64,000 nucleotides of DNA, from assembly GCA_041395945.1 (NCBI GenBank), contig JAWKZN010000001.1, positions 2,728,001-2,792,000 on the forward strand. The letters run 5' to 3'. The first letter of the stretch is position 1. Each line of letters starts with the position of its first letter. Shown one piece after another: positions 53,733-64,000 of the stretch. This DNA comes from Pseudomonadales bacterium (GTDB taxonomy: Bacteria; Pseudomonadota; Gammaproteobacteria; Pseudomonadales; Azotimanducaceae). Under the pieces are notes generated by a model, which saw only the letters and a program-made list of their open reading frames with translations, had not been told where the DNA came from and searched no databases. A program made the translations under genes and the position numbers.

Positions 53733-54740
53733 ATGGCCAAAGCTTACACAACAGCACTCGTGATGCATCCCGTCGTCTGCGACGAGCTCATGAGAGCGGA
53801 CCATATTCAGCGTCTCAGTGCAGCAACGCGCCTGGTGAACGATGTGCCTTTTCGCAGTGTCGACGAAATTGGCACTCAGCTTTCCAGCATCGAAGTGCTC
53901 GTCACCAGCTGGGGCTGCCAGCGCATCGACCAGGAAATCATCGATCGCATGCCGCGGCTGAAACTGATCGCACACATGGCCGGCAGTGTGAAGGGTTTCC
54001 TCGACGACGTCGTCTGGCGTCGCGGCATCCTGGTGACCAACGCAGTGGCCGCCAACGCCGTACCGGTCGCGGAATACACCCTTGCGGCGATCCTGTTTGC
54101 CAACAAGAAAGTCTTCCAGCTCAACCGTATCTACACCACCGAACACGAAAACCGCGCACCCTGGACCCGGGAAGCACCGGATGTGGGCAATTACCGCAAA
54201 ACCGTCGGCATCGTCGGCGCCTCCCATGTCGGCCGCCTGGTGATCGAGCACCTGCGCCGTTTCGATATGCGCATTCTCGTCTGCGATCCCTATTTCACAC
54301 CGCTGGCGGTCCGGGATCTGGGCGCGACCAAAGTCGGACTCTCGGAACTGCTCGCGACTGCGGACGTGGTCAGCCTGCATGCGCCGCTGAACAAAGACAC
54401 CCTGCATCAGATCGGCGCACGGGAGCTTTCGCTGATGCGCGACGGCGCCACTCTGATCAATACCGCGCGGGGGGCAATCATCGAGCCCCGGGCGCTGGAG
54501 CAGGAGCTGCTGAAAGGTCGCCTGTTCGCCATACTCGACACCACCGAACCGGACATCCTGCCTTCGGACTCACCCCTCTATCGACTCCCCAACGTCTTCC
54601 TCACCCCCCATATCGCCGGCTCCCTCGGCGCCGAGACCCAGCGCCTGGCCGATTACCTGGTCGCCGAAGTGGAACGATTCACCCGGGGGGTCGCCCTGAA
54701 GCACCTGGTCCGACGCGAACACCTGGTGCGACTCGCGTAG
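53733..54740 (+). CDS. D-isomer-specific 2-hydroxyacid dehydrogenase
   Basis: A 335-residue NAD-dependent enzyme. The Rossmann dinucleotide motif is VGIVGASHVGRL, the substrate Arg is in NTARGAI, Glu in DTTEPD and the catalytic His in TPHIAGS. Related to phosphoglycerate dehydrogenase/hydroxypyruvate reductase types; substrate unknown. ATG at 53733. Confidence 0.9.
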   Translation: MAKAYTTALVMHPVVCDELMRADHIQRLSAATRLVNDVPFRSVDEIGTQLSSIEVLVTSWGCQRIDQEIIDRMPRLKLIAHMAGSVKGFLDDVVWRRGILVTNAVAANAVPVAEYTLAAILFANKKVFQLNRIYTTEHENRAPWTREAPDVGNYRKTVGIVGASHVGRLVIEHLRRFDMRILVCDPYFTPLAVRDLGATKVGLSELLATADVVSLHAPLNKDTLHQIGARELSLMRDGATLINTARGAIIEPRALEQELLKGRLFAILDTTEPDILPSDSPLYRLPNVFLTPHIAGSLGAETQRLADYLVAEVERFTRGVALKHLVRREHLVRLA

Positions 54741-54772
54741 AATCCCGCTCACATACCAAGCGGAGACAGCAG

Positions 54773-55966
54773 ATGGACCTTTCCTACGGGCCGGAGTACG
54801 AGGCCTTCCGCCACGAAGTTCAGGAATTCCTGCGCACCCACGCCGACCGCGCCCCCCGGGGTGAGGGTCAGCGCGCCAGGGCGAGCCTCGACTGGCAGAA
54901 GCTGCTCATCGAGAGAGGTTACACGGCCCGGACCATCCCCAAAGAATATGGTGGCTACGGTGCCGAACCGGACATTCTGAAATCACGCATCATCGGCGAG
55001 GAATTCGCGAAGGCCAAGGTCAGTCAGGGCCTCGGCGGACAGGGCATCTCCATGCTGGTGCCGACCCTGCTCGAAGTCGGCAGCGAAGCCCAGAAACGCA
55101 CCTTCATTCCCCCCACCCTGCGCGGTGAAATGATCTGGTGCCAGGGCTACTCGGAGCCCGGGGCGGGCAGCGATCTGGCCAGTCTGCGCACTTCCGCCGT
55201 ACTCGATGGCGACGAGTGGGTGGTCAACGGTCAGAAGATCTGGACCAGCACCGCGCACATTGCCGACTGGATATTCTGCCTGGTACGCACCGAACCGGAT
55301 GCGCCCAAACACCAGGGCATCTCGTTTCTGCTGTTCCGCATGGATACCCCGGGCATAGAAATCCGTCCCCTGGTGGACATGACCGGTGTTGCCAATTTCA
55401 ACGAGACCTTTTTCACCGATGTGCGGGTGCCGAAAGATCAGATCGTCGGTGCGCGTGGTCAGGGCTGGCAGGTGGCCAACGCCATCCTGGGACACGAGCG
55501 GGATTCCCTCGCCAATCCGGACGTTACCTTGAGCCGGCTCAACAGCCTGATCGATCTCATGAAGCAGGAAACCATCAACGGCGAACCGGTGCTGAACAAT
55601 CCGGTTTACCGGGACCGTCTCATGAGCATCCAGGGTCGGGTGATGGCGCTGCGCTGCAACGACCTGCGGGTACTGTCATCCAAGGTGAACGGCAACACGG
55701 ATACCGGACTCGCCCGAATGATCTCGAAGCTTCAGGGCACGGAGCTGCGCCACGAACTGGAACAGCTGGCGATCGATGCAATGGGCGAAATCGGTCTGGC
55801 CTACGGTGACAATCCGCATCTGCGTGACCATGGCAGCTGGCAATCCCAGTACATGTACTTCCTCGGCCTGATCATCGGCGGCGGTACTTCCCAGATTCAG
55901 AAGAACATCATCAGCGAACGGGGTCTGGGACTGCCTCGCGAACCTAAGATTGCGAAGGCCGGTTAA
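54773..55966 (+). CDS. Acyl-CoA dehydrogenase, large partner
   Basis: A 397-residue FAD enzyme that introduces an alpha,beta double bond into acyl-CoA. FAD/substrate motifs are CQGYSEPGAGSDLASL and VNGQKIWTSTAH; the end carries GGGTSQIQKNIISERGLG, where the catalytic Glu of MCAD-type enzymes is Gly. GGAG lies 8 bases before the ATG. A second, shorter homologue follows after 22 bases, as in the two-subunit steroid side-chain dehydrogenases. Confidence 0.92.
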   Translation: MDLSYGPEYEAFRHEVQEFLRTHADRAPRGEGQRARASLDWQKLLIERGYTARTIPKEYGGYGAEPDILKSRIIGEEFAKAKVSQGLGGQGISMLVPTLLEVGSEAQKRTFIPPTLRGEMIWCQGYSEPGAGSDLASLRTSAVLDGDEWVVNGQKIWTSTAHIADWIFCLVRTEPDAPKHQGISFLLFRMDTPGIEIRPLVDMTGVANFNETFFTDVRVPKDQIVGARGQGWQVANAILGHERDSLANPDVTLSRLNSLIDLMKQETINGEPVLNNPVYRDRLMSIQGRVMALRCNDLRVLSSKVNGNTDTGLARMISKLQGTELRHELEQLAIDAMGEIGLAYGDNPHLRDHGSWQSQYMYFLGLIIGGGTSQIQKNIISERGLGLPREPKIAKAG

Positions 55967-55988
55967 AGCAGAATAAGGAACAGCATTT

Positions 55989-57053
55989 ATGGAATTCGGA
56001 CTTTCGGAAGAGCAGACGCAACTCCAGGATACGGTCAACCGGTACCTGAATGACGCCAGCAGTCTCGACGCAGTACGCCGGTTCGTCGAAAACCCGGAAC
56101 AGGATGTCTGGCCCGGGCTGGTCGAACTCGGGGTGCCCGGCATCCTGGTGGATGAAGCGGCAGGCGGTCTCGGACTCAGCTGCCTCGATGCCGCACTGGT
56201 CGCGGAAGCCCTCGGCAGTCATACCGCGCCCTCACCCTTTCTGGGCTCCGCTGTGATGGCGCCTCTCGCCCTGCGACTGTCGGGCAGCAATCCGGAGGAT
56301 CTGCTGAGTCAGCTGGTGAGTGGAAGCGCCACCGTCGGCATCGCGTTCGGTGAGGCCATTGCTGCCCGGGCGGGTGCGGGGGTGATCAGTCAGGACGGCT
56401 GCCTCAGCGGCACTGCGCTGTTCGTGATCGATTCCGGCGCCAGTCACTACCTGGTTGCGGACCAGAGTCGCAGTCTGTTTCTTGTGGATGCAGATGCTCA
56501 GGGATTAACCCAGCGTGCGCTCACCACCATCGACCGGACACGACCCACAACAGAGTTGAAATTCGCAAAGACGCCCGCACTTAAGCTCACTGAAGACCCT
56601 GCCGTTTTTCAGCAGGTGCTGAATTCCGGTCGTGTGATGCTCGCTGCCGATACCCTGGGTGCCGCCCAGAACATGCTCGATCAGGCAGTGGAGTACGCAA
56701 AACAGAGGGAGCAGTTCAATCGCCCGATCGGCTCCTTCCAGGCGGTGAAGCACATGTGCGCGGAAATGGCAGCAAGCCTCGAACCCTGCCGCGCCCTGGT
56801 CTGGTACGCAGCACACAGCCAGGACCAGGTGCCGGAAGAGGCCACGCTGATGGCGTGCCACGCCAAGGCACACCTCGCGGAAGTCGGCACCTTTGTCGCC
56901 CGTACGGCGACAGAGGTTCACGGCGGCATGGGCTTCACCGATCTGCTCGGCCTGCACTACTGGTTCAAGCGCATCGGCTGGAACCGGCAGCTGCTCGGCG
57001 CCCCGGAGCTGGTACGCGAGGAAGCAGCACGGGCGCAGCAGCTGGTGGCCTGA
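55989..57053 (+). CDS. Acyl-CoA dehydrogenase-like small partner
   Basis: A 354-residue protein with ACAD fold but weakened active-site motifs: no SEPxxGSD motif is visible, and the C-terminal GGMGFTDLLGLHYWFKR lacks the Glu common in GFTWE. REQFNRPIGSFQAVKH remains. Such lower-conservation subunits pair with a full ACAD to form alpha2beta2 enzymes (ChsE1-ChsE2 in mycobacteria). Placed directly after the large partner. Confidence 0.87.
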   Translation: MEFGLSEEQTQLQDTVNRYLNDASSLDAVRRFVENPEQDVWPGLVELGVPGILVDEAAGGLGLSCLDAALVAEALGSHTAPSPFLGSAVMAPLALRLSGSNPEDLLSQLVSGSATVGIAFGEAIAARAGAGVISQDGCLSGTALFVIDSGASHYLVADQSRSLFLVDADAQGLTQRALTTIDRTRPTTELKFAKTPALKLTEDPAVFQQVLNSGRVMLAADTLGAAQNMLDQAVEYAKQREQFNRPIGSFQAVKHMCAEMAASLEPCRALVWYAAHSQDQVPEEATLMACHAKAHLAEVGTFVARTATEVHGGMGFTDLLGLHYWFKRIGWNRQLLGAPELVREEAARAQQLVA

Positions 57054-57153
57054 CCGGGGCCCGGGCGCAGATGATTGAAAGTGCGGTGAATCGAGAGCAG
57101 TGAATTAAGGTGAAGGCAAGACGTCAAACAGGGACAGCAGTGGGAATCAGAAC

Positions 57154-59505
<2,352 letters not shown>

Positions 59506-59506
59506 T

Positions 59507-59521
59507 GCCGGGATTCCCGGC
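59507..59521. terminator. Hairpin after lon
   Basis: GCCGGG-ATT-CCCGGC lies two bases after the lon stop and between convergent genes. The 6-bp stem lacks a T run, so termination strength is uncertain. Confidence 0.35.
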
Positions 59522-59544
59522 CATCGACACAGGGCGTGATGATC

Positions 59545-60261
59545 TCATCCGCCGGTACGCCGGTAACACAGGGCATTCCCCGCCTTGCCGCAGATCTCCA
59601 CGACCTGACTCTCCCGCAGACAGAATGCCAGCTTCTGCGCCAGCCAGCGCGGCCGATCCATCGCCGTGGCCAGATCCGCGGTAGTGAATACATCGGGCAG
59701 GACACCAGGCGCCAGGCGCAGCAGATCTTCCCCGCTGCGGAATCTGTGACGTTCGAGCACTTCGACCAGCCTGCGATTCACCACCCGCCAGCCATTGCGT
59801 CTGCGAACCCGGCCGGGGTCGAATACCCGGACCTCTTCTTCGGAGATCATCACCACTTCGAGTTCGAAGTTCGGATGGTTGAGCAGTGCGGGAATACTCA
59901 CCAGCGCTTCCACCACGTTGGCAATTGAACCCCGTTTCGGCGACCGGCGCCGGTTCGGCTCGGTGTCAGGGTCTTCGGAGATTTTCAGGATATAACGCAC
60001 CTGGGCGACGGGGTAAACGAGGACCACCCGATGCGCCTGCAGCAGACTGGTGAGTTTTCGCTTCAGCGGCCCGAAGCCACCCGTCTGAATTTCGTAGATG
60101 ACATCGTCACCGGCGCGCACATCGGCGACATAGTTGCCAACGGGAACCTCAGTATCCGCAGCAGACGTGCGCGCCATCTGCTCCTCCACATAAAGTGCTT
60201 TGAGCGCTTCATGGAGCGGGCCCTCATTGAGGATACCGATCTGGGGTGAGGAGTCGGTCAA
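59545..60261 (-). CDS. Unknown protein with possible PD-(D/E)XK-like core and winged helix
   Basis: A 238-residue protein I cannot name. VADVRAGDDVIYEIQTG followed by a Lys-rich helix (PLKRKLTSLLQAH) has the Asp...ExQ...Lys spacing of some PD-(D/E)XK nucleases. The last ~70 residues (LPDVFTTADLATAM and after) look like a winged helix. The TTG at 60261 is chosen for GGGAG upstream and sits 7 bases after the hydroxylase stop; the frame beyond it has no similarity. The nuclease idea is tentative. Confidence 0.65.
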   Translation of the reverse strand: MTDSSPQIGILNEGPLHEALKALYVEEQMARTSAADTEVPVGNYVADVRAGDDVIYEIQTGGFGPLKRKLTSLLQAHRVVLVYPVAQVRYILKISEDPDTEPNRRRSPKRGSIANVVEALVSIPALLNHPNFELEVVMISEEEVRVFDPGRVRRRNGWRVVNRRLVEVLERHRFRSGEDLLRLAPGVLPDVFTTADLATAMDRPRWLAQKLAFCLRESQVVEICGKAGNALCYRRTGG

Positions 60262-60268
60262 GGGCTCC

Positions 60269-61117
60269 CTAGGCCGCGATGACCGCGTTGCGCTGAATTT
60301 TCTTGATCGACTCATCCCGGCGCATGAGACCCAGACAGATGCGGTTATAGAGGTCGAGATACCAGGGCATTTTCCGCCGCACATCGAGCCACATCACCGC
60401 TCTCGGCTCATCGCAATGATTTGCCGCGTCGTGCAGATAATTGTCGTTGAACACGATGCCCCTGCCGTTTTTCCAGTGATAGACCTCTCCCCGCTCGATC
60501 AGGCTGGTATCCCGCCGGGCGTTGTCTTCTCTGTCGCCATTGACCCGCAGCCAGCACAACTGATGGGAATTGTTCTCCGGAATCACTACCCCGAGGTGAT
60601 AGCGCACAAAGCCTTTGTAGTAGCCCCAATGCGGGGTGATGTACTGATTGCCTTCCAGTACGGAAAAAAACGCAGTGAACACCTCCGGCCGCTGCCGCAG
60701 CAGCGCTGCAGTCTTCGGACACCGGGCGCAGTTTTCTTCGACAAAATCTCCTGCTTTGAACATTACCGTTTTCCACTTGATTGTGTGGATGCCTGCCTGC
60801 GTATAGGCGCCGCCCATGGCAGAAATGTCCACGAGCTTGTCGCGCATACCCAACAGGGTCATGCACTCCTCACGTATGTCTTCGTAGTGATCTTCGAAGA
60901 TTTTCATGCCCGGGTAAGACTGCAGGTAGTCATGATCGAAAGCCGGCGTGCGTCGCAGCAGTCCCCTGTTTTCGCACCAGACGAACACACTGTTCAGCGT
61001 GGTTTTTACCAGCGCCTTTTTCTCTTTGGCAGTCATCGTGCGCACCCGCTGCCAGAACAGCAGCCCGGCCGCCGCGATCGCGAGCAGAATGACTCCCAGC
61101 ACCACCAGACCCGTCAT
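60269..61117 (-). CDS. Aspartyl/asparaginyl beta-hydroxylase-like (LpxO-type) membrane enzyme
   Basis: A 282-residue Fe(II)/2-oxoglutarate dioxygenase anchored by one N-terminal helix (GLVVLGVILLAIAAAGLLF). Iron ligands are likely His of TPHWGYYKG and of NDNYLHDAAN, with the 2-oxoglutarate Arg in VMWLDVRR. LpxO-type members hydroxylate a lipid A acyl chain; this is the likeliest role. The ATG at 61117 has GAGGA at 9 bases; the ATG at 61126 is too close to it. Confidence 0.82.
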   Translation of the reverse strand: MTGLVVLGVILLAIAAAGLLFWQRVRTMTAKEKKALVKTTLNSVFVWCENRGLLRRTPAFDHDYLQSYPGMKIFEDHYEDIREECMTLLGMRDKLVDISAMGGAYTQAGIHTIKWKTVMFKAGDFVEENCARCPKTAALLRQRPEVFTAFFSVLEGNQYITPHWGYYKGFVRYHLGVVIPENNSHQLCWLRVNGDREDNARRDTSLIERGEVYHWKNGRGIVFNDNYLHDAANHCDEPRAVMWLDVRRKMPWYLDLYNRICLGLMRRDESIKKIQRNAVIAA

Positions 61118-61477
61118 ACCTACCATTCCTCTGGATTTGCGCCTGCGGGTTTTCGCGCGTGACTGTTCGCGCGGTCACCCGCGGCCGGCGGAAATCTTAG
61201 GCCACCCCTTGCACACCTGCAATGAAGCCGGCTCACCGGCGCCCCATCAAGGTCCGACCCGGTCTCCAGACTTCCGTTGAGTCTGACACGCTCTCCAGCC
61301 CCCCTGGTGGCGAGACAGCGTGAACACATCCCTGTGGGTGCGGGTGGCGCGCGGATGACGTTGCATTGCCGATTAGGCATACTTCCCACCCCCCGCGGCT
61401 CCCGCCGTCGGGAACATTTGAAACAGAATCGCGAACTCCGCAGGGAGAAGATCGCGCAACGAAAGGGAGACCATACA
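61118..61477. other. Intergenic region with candidate promoter
   Basis: About 360 bases between divergent genes. ATGACG (61355) and CATACT (61378) with 17 bases between could drive the small gene at 61478; each matches the consensus at four positions. Open frames in the rest have poor starts, and I see no gene. Confidence 0.4.
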
Positions 61478-61774
61478 GTGAGCGCAGACGGTACCTGGAA
61501 CACCACGATGAACACCCCCATGGGCGCCCAGAAGGGCACCCTGACGCTGGCCAGCAGCGGCTCGACCCTGACCGGCAAACTGAGCGGCCCCCAGGGCGAG
61601 CTCGAGCTGCAGGATGGCAAGGTCGACGGCGACAACGTCAGCTGGAAGGCGAGCATCACCTCACCGATGGCCATGACACTGGAATTCAGTGCCAAGGTCG
61701 AAGGCGACAACATCAACGGCAACGTCAAACTGGGCGCCTTCGGCAACGCCAGTTTCACCGGAACCCGTGCCTGA
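61478..61774 (+). CDS. Small beta-rich unknown protein before acyl-CoA carboxylase
   Basis: A 98-residue protein starting at a GTG with AGGGAG upstream. Repeating beta-hairpin pattern (GTLTLASSGSTLTGKLSG, GDNVSWKASI, GDNINGNVKLGAFG) suggests a small lipocalin- or barrel-like fold. No signal peptide. I do not recognise it. 18 bases before the carboxylase gene, likely the same transcript. Confidence 0.7.
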   Translation: MSADGTWNTTMNTPMGAQKGTLTLASSGSTLTGKLSGPQGELELQDGKVDGDNVSWKASITSPMAMTLEFSAKVEGDNINGNVKLGAFGNASFTGTRA

Positions 61775-61792
61775 TCGACTCTTCCCGGGCGC

Positions 61793-63343
61793 ATGAGCTG
61801 GGAAGAGGAAATCGGCGAGCTGCGCAGGCGCCAGGAGCTGGCGCTTGCGATGGGCGGTCCTGAAAAGGTCGCCCGCCAGCACCACTTCAACAAACAGACG
61901 ATCCGGGAACGGATCGACGCCATCGCGGACGCCGGTTCTTTTCATGAAATCGGCATGCTGGCCGGTGTCGGCGAATACGACGCCGACGGCAATCTGACCG
62001 CTTTCACCCCTTCGAACTTCGTCTTCGGTACCGCCGAAATCGACGGCCGCCCGGTGATCCTTTCGGGTGACGACTTCACCGTGCGCGGCGGTTCCGCCGA
62101 TGCGTCGATTTCCGGCAAACGGACCCAGGCCGAAGGTCTCGCCCTGGAGCTACGCCTGCCCCACATCCGCCTGGTCGATGGCATGGGCGGTGGCGGCTCT
62201 GTCAAAACCATAGAACGCGCCGGTCGCACCTATATCCCCGAACTGCGGGGCTGGGAAACCGTGGTGCGCCATCTCGGTGTGGCCCCGTCGGTTTCACTGG
62301 CGCTGGGCTCGGTTGCCGGTATCGGTGCCGCGCGCGTCTCCACCAGCCACTACTCAGTCATCGTGAAGGACAGCGCTCAGATGATGATCGCGGGTCCTGC
62401 GCTGGTGGACTGGGCGAGTCTGGGCGATGTCAGCAAGGAAGAACTCGGCGCTTCCCGGATCCACACCCGCAACGGTGCCATCGACGACGAGGTGCTGAGC
62501 GAGGCGGAAGCTTTCGAGCGGGCGACGCGTTTCCTGTCCTATCTGCCGAGTTCGAGTGACGAACTGCCCCCTGTACAGACCTGCGAAGATCCGGCCGATC
62601 GCCGCGAAGCCGCCCTTATCGACATCGTGCCCCGGGACCCGCGCAAGGTTTACAGCATGCATCGGATCATCGATGCCGTGCTCGACCAGGATTCGTTCTT
62701 CGAAATCGGCCGGAACTGGGGGAAATCGATCATTACCGGACTCGGTCGTCTCGATGGTATTCCGGTGGCGCTGTTCGCCGAAAATCCCATGGTCTACGGC
62801 GGCGCCTGGACCGCGGACGCCTGCCGCAAACTCATCCGGCTCATCGACCTCGCCTCGACCTTCCACCTGCCGCTGATTCACCTCGAAGACTGCCCCGGCT
62901 TTCTGATCGGCAAGCAGTCCGAGGAAAACGCAACCATCCGCTTCGGTTCCCAGGCGCTGGCCGCACTGGGTCAGTCGAATGTCCCTTTCTGCTGCGTTGT
63001 GGTGCGCAAGGCCTTTGGTGTCGCCGGCGGGGCGAATCACAAACCCGGCAGTCACCACATCCGGGTAGCCTGGCCCTCGGGTGACTGGGGTTCACTGCCC
63101 ATTGAGGGGGGCATCGAAGTCGCCTACAAGGCCGAACTGGAGGCGAGTGACGACCGGGACGCTCATCTGGCCCGGATCAAGGCGCGCCTCAACCAGGTGC
63201 GCTCGCCCTTCCGCACCGCGGAGTACTTTGAAATCGAAGAGATCATCGACCCGCGGGACACCCGAGGGTTGCTGTGCCGCTGGGCCAAGCTGGCCCGCAA
63301 GGGTTCGAGGGCAGAAGCCCCCCGGTTCTGGTTCAGACCCTGA
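61793..63343 (+). CDS. Acyl-CoA carboxylase carboxyltransferase subunit
   Basis: A 516-residue biotin-dependent carboxyltransferase (propionyl/methylcrotonyl/geranyl-CoA carboxylase beta type). N-terminal crotonase-like half has GRPVILSGDDFTVRGGS and the acyl-CoA pocket VDGMGGGGSVKTIE; the C-terminal half has GRLDGIPVALFAENP, CPGFLIGKQSEE and KAFGVAGGANHKPG. The biotin carboxylase subunit is not in this window. Substrate not readable. Convergent with the partial dehydrogenase gene. Confidence 0.88.
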   Translation: MSWEEEIGELRRRQELALAMGGPEKVARQHHFNKQTIRERIDAIADAGSFHEIGMLAGVGEYDADGNLTAFTPSNFVFGTAEIDGRPVILSGDDFTVRGGSADASISGKRTQAEGLALELRLPHIRLVDGMGGGGSVKTIERAGRTYIPELRGWETVVRHLGVAPSVSLALGSVAGIGAARVSTSHYSVIVKDSAQMMIAGPALVDWASLGDVSKEELGASRIHTRNGAIDDEVLSEAEAFERATRFLSYLPSSSDELPPVQTCEDPADRREAALIDIVPRDPRKVYSMHRIIDAVLDQDSFFEIGRNWGKSIITGLGRLDGIPVALFAENPMVYGGAWTADACRKLIRLIDLASTFHLPLIHLEDCPGFLIGKQSEENATIRFGSQALAALGQSNVPFCCVVVRKAFGVAGGANHKPGSHHIRVAWPSGDWGSLPIEGGIEVAYKAELEASDDRDAHLARIKARLNQVRSPFRTAEYFEIEEIIDPRDTRGLLCRWAKLARKGSRAEAPRFWFRP

Positions 63344-63362
63344 GGCGATTCAGCTCCGGACG

Positions 63363-63401
63363 CCGAGGCCTCAGCCTCGGACACCGAAGCCTCAGCCTCG
63401 G
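63363..63401. repeat. Two tandem hairpins between convergent genes
   Basis: CCGAGG-CCTCAG-CCTCGG at 63363 and CCGAAG-CCTCAG-CCTCGG at 63384, period 21 bases. Each folds as a 6-bp stem (one mismatch in the second). They may act as a two-way terminator; they also reach into the stop of the minus-strand gene. Confidence 0.6.
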
Positions 63402-64000
63402 ACGTCGTCAGCGCCGCGGGACAGAGCCTCCAGCACCACCGCCAGGGTCACTGCATCCCTGTCCTTGAGTTCACTCATCAGGCTGTAAATCTGTGCTGCA
63501 GCATGGTGGAAACCACCGGGCAGCCGTCTGTCTTCGAAGCTCCTGGCGATCTCCTCCATCTCGGCGACGAAGCGCCAGGCTTTTGGTGCTGTGCCCCGGG
63601 CAGTGGCTTCCGAACGTCTGCCCAGATCAGGCTGGGACAGGGCCCACTCGGACAGCAGCGCGGCCGAGACCCCTTCCGCTTCGGCAAGTGCGCGTACGCC
63701 CAGCAGCAGGGCACTGGCGCCCTTGGTATAGGCGGCATAACACATCTTCAGGGCCGAGGCCGAACCAGCCGGACCCTCGACCAGGCGCGCATCCAGCGCG
63801 CTGCCGGTAAACCAGGCACTGACCTCGGCTGCCGCTGCGCCGGACAGATACAACCGGGTCGTGCCGGGTTGCAGCGCGGGCGGCCCGATGAGGCCGCCGT
63901 CGACATAGACGGCGCCGCCGGCAGGGCCCGGTGCTGATTCCACCAGGCTCTGAATTCTTCGACTGGTGGCGGGTGCCACCGCATTGGCATCCAGGTAGAT
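63392..64000 (-). CDS. NAD(P)-dependent dehydrogenase, N-terminus beyond window edge
   Basis: The last ~202 residues of a 3-hydroxyacid/6-phosphogluconate-dehydrogenase-like protein. The frame is open through base 64000, where it reads IYLDANAVAPATSRRI, so a Rossmann domain of roughly 90 residues is missing. YVDGGLIGPPAL and the C-terminal helical domain (LKMCYAAYTKGASALLLG) resemble the DUF1932-type C-terminal domain. Substrate unknown. Confidence 0.8.
   Translation of the reverse strand: MYLDANAVAPATSRRIQSLVESAPGPAGGAVYVDGGLIGPPALQPGTTRLYLSGAAAAEVSAWFTGSALDARLVEGPAGSASALKMCYAAYTKGASALLLGVRALAEAEGVSAALLSEWALSQPDLGRRSEATARGTAPKAWRFVAEMEEIARSFEDRRLPGGFHHAAAQIYSLMSELKDRDAVTLAVVLEALSRGADDVRG

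Overview
The window looks like chromosome of a GC-rich, free-living gammaproteobacterium. The tpm, ycaQ, lon, dgkA, lhr, cysZ and lpxO-like genes point that way, and the many acyl-CoA and flavin enzymes resemble marine lipid- or steroid-degrading lineages. This placement is inference from gene content. I saw no rRNA, tRNA, CRISPR array, phage gene or transposase. Genes are dense, on both strands, and often overlap by 1-4 bases (ATGA, GTGA, TGATG), so many are translationally coupled.

Left part (1-7 kb): an aconitase cut by the window edge, a voltage-gated K+ channel, thiopurine methyltransferase, a YcaQ/AlkX-type DNA glycosylase and an acyl-CoA synthetase. The most system-like block is at 7.07-15.2 kb. 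A TetR gene is divergent from a long leftward operon encoding a LolA-like periplasmic protein, three FtsX/LolE-type permeases, one LolD/MacB-type ATPase, an outer-membrane beta-barrel-like protein and a histidine phosphatase. Together these could carry a lipid or lipoprotein cargo from the inner to the outer membrane. The family is known from genomes but I know of no defined substrate for this arrangement.

Middle (15-39 kb): a Gfo/Idh/MocA-aldo/keto reductase fusion, an HMCES/YedK abasic-site protein with a coupled unknown gene, oligopeptidase B, a CoA-transferase divergent from the large helicase Lhr, a GGDEF-EAL protein with degenerate catalytic motifs, an HDAC-like deacetylase, a second K+ channel, a crotonase, a coupled SnoaL/pseudo-HAD/serine-hydrolase group, a GNAT, a flavin-dependent oxidoreductase, a CDF metal exporter with DgkA, and a second acyl-CoA synthetase.

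Right part (39-64 kb): a MerR-type regulator is followed by a strong AT-rich promoter carrying TGTACA boxes and a short structured transcript candidate. Then come a secreted lipoprotein subtilase with a PrcB-like lipoprotein, an APH-like kinase, a MORN/Sel1 lipoprotein with a CysZ-like protein, an aminotransferase, and a copper/heme/EF-hand redox protein. The segment ends with nucleotide-pool enzymes (Nudix plus dUTPase), a 2-hydroxyacid dehydrogenase, paired acyl-CoA dehydrogenases, Lon, an LpxO-like hydroxylase coupled to a possible nuclease-like protein, an acyl-CoA carboxylase subunit, and a cut-off NAD(P)-dependent dehydrogenase.

Interspersed DNA elements include three copies of a ~31-39 bp repeat starting GGGAACCTCTG (two are palindromic), a ~185 bp nested palindrome with 29-bp perfect arms that has a diverged half-copy 27 kb away, and several short tandem repeats. 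All coordinates and motif readings were made by eye. No homology search, structure prediction or GC calculation was run.
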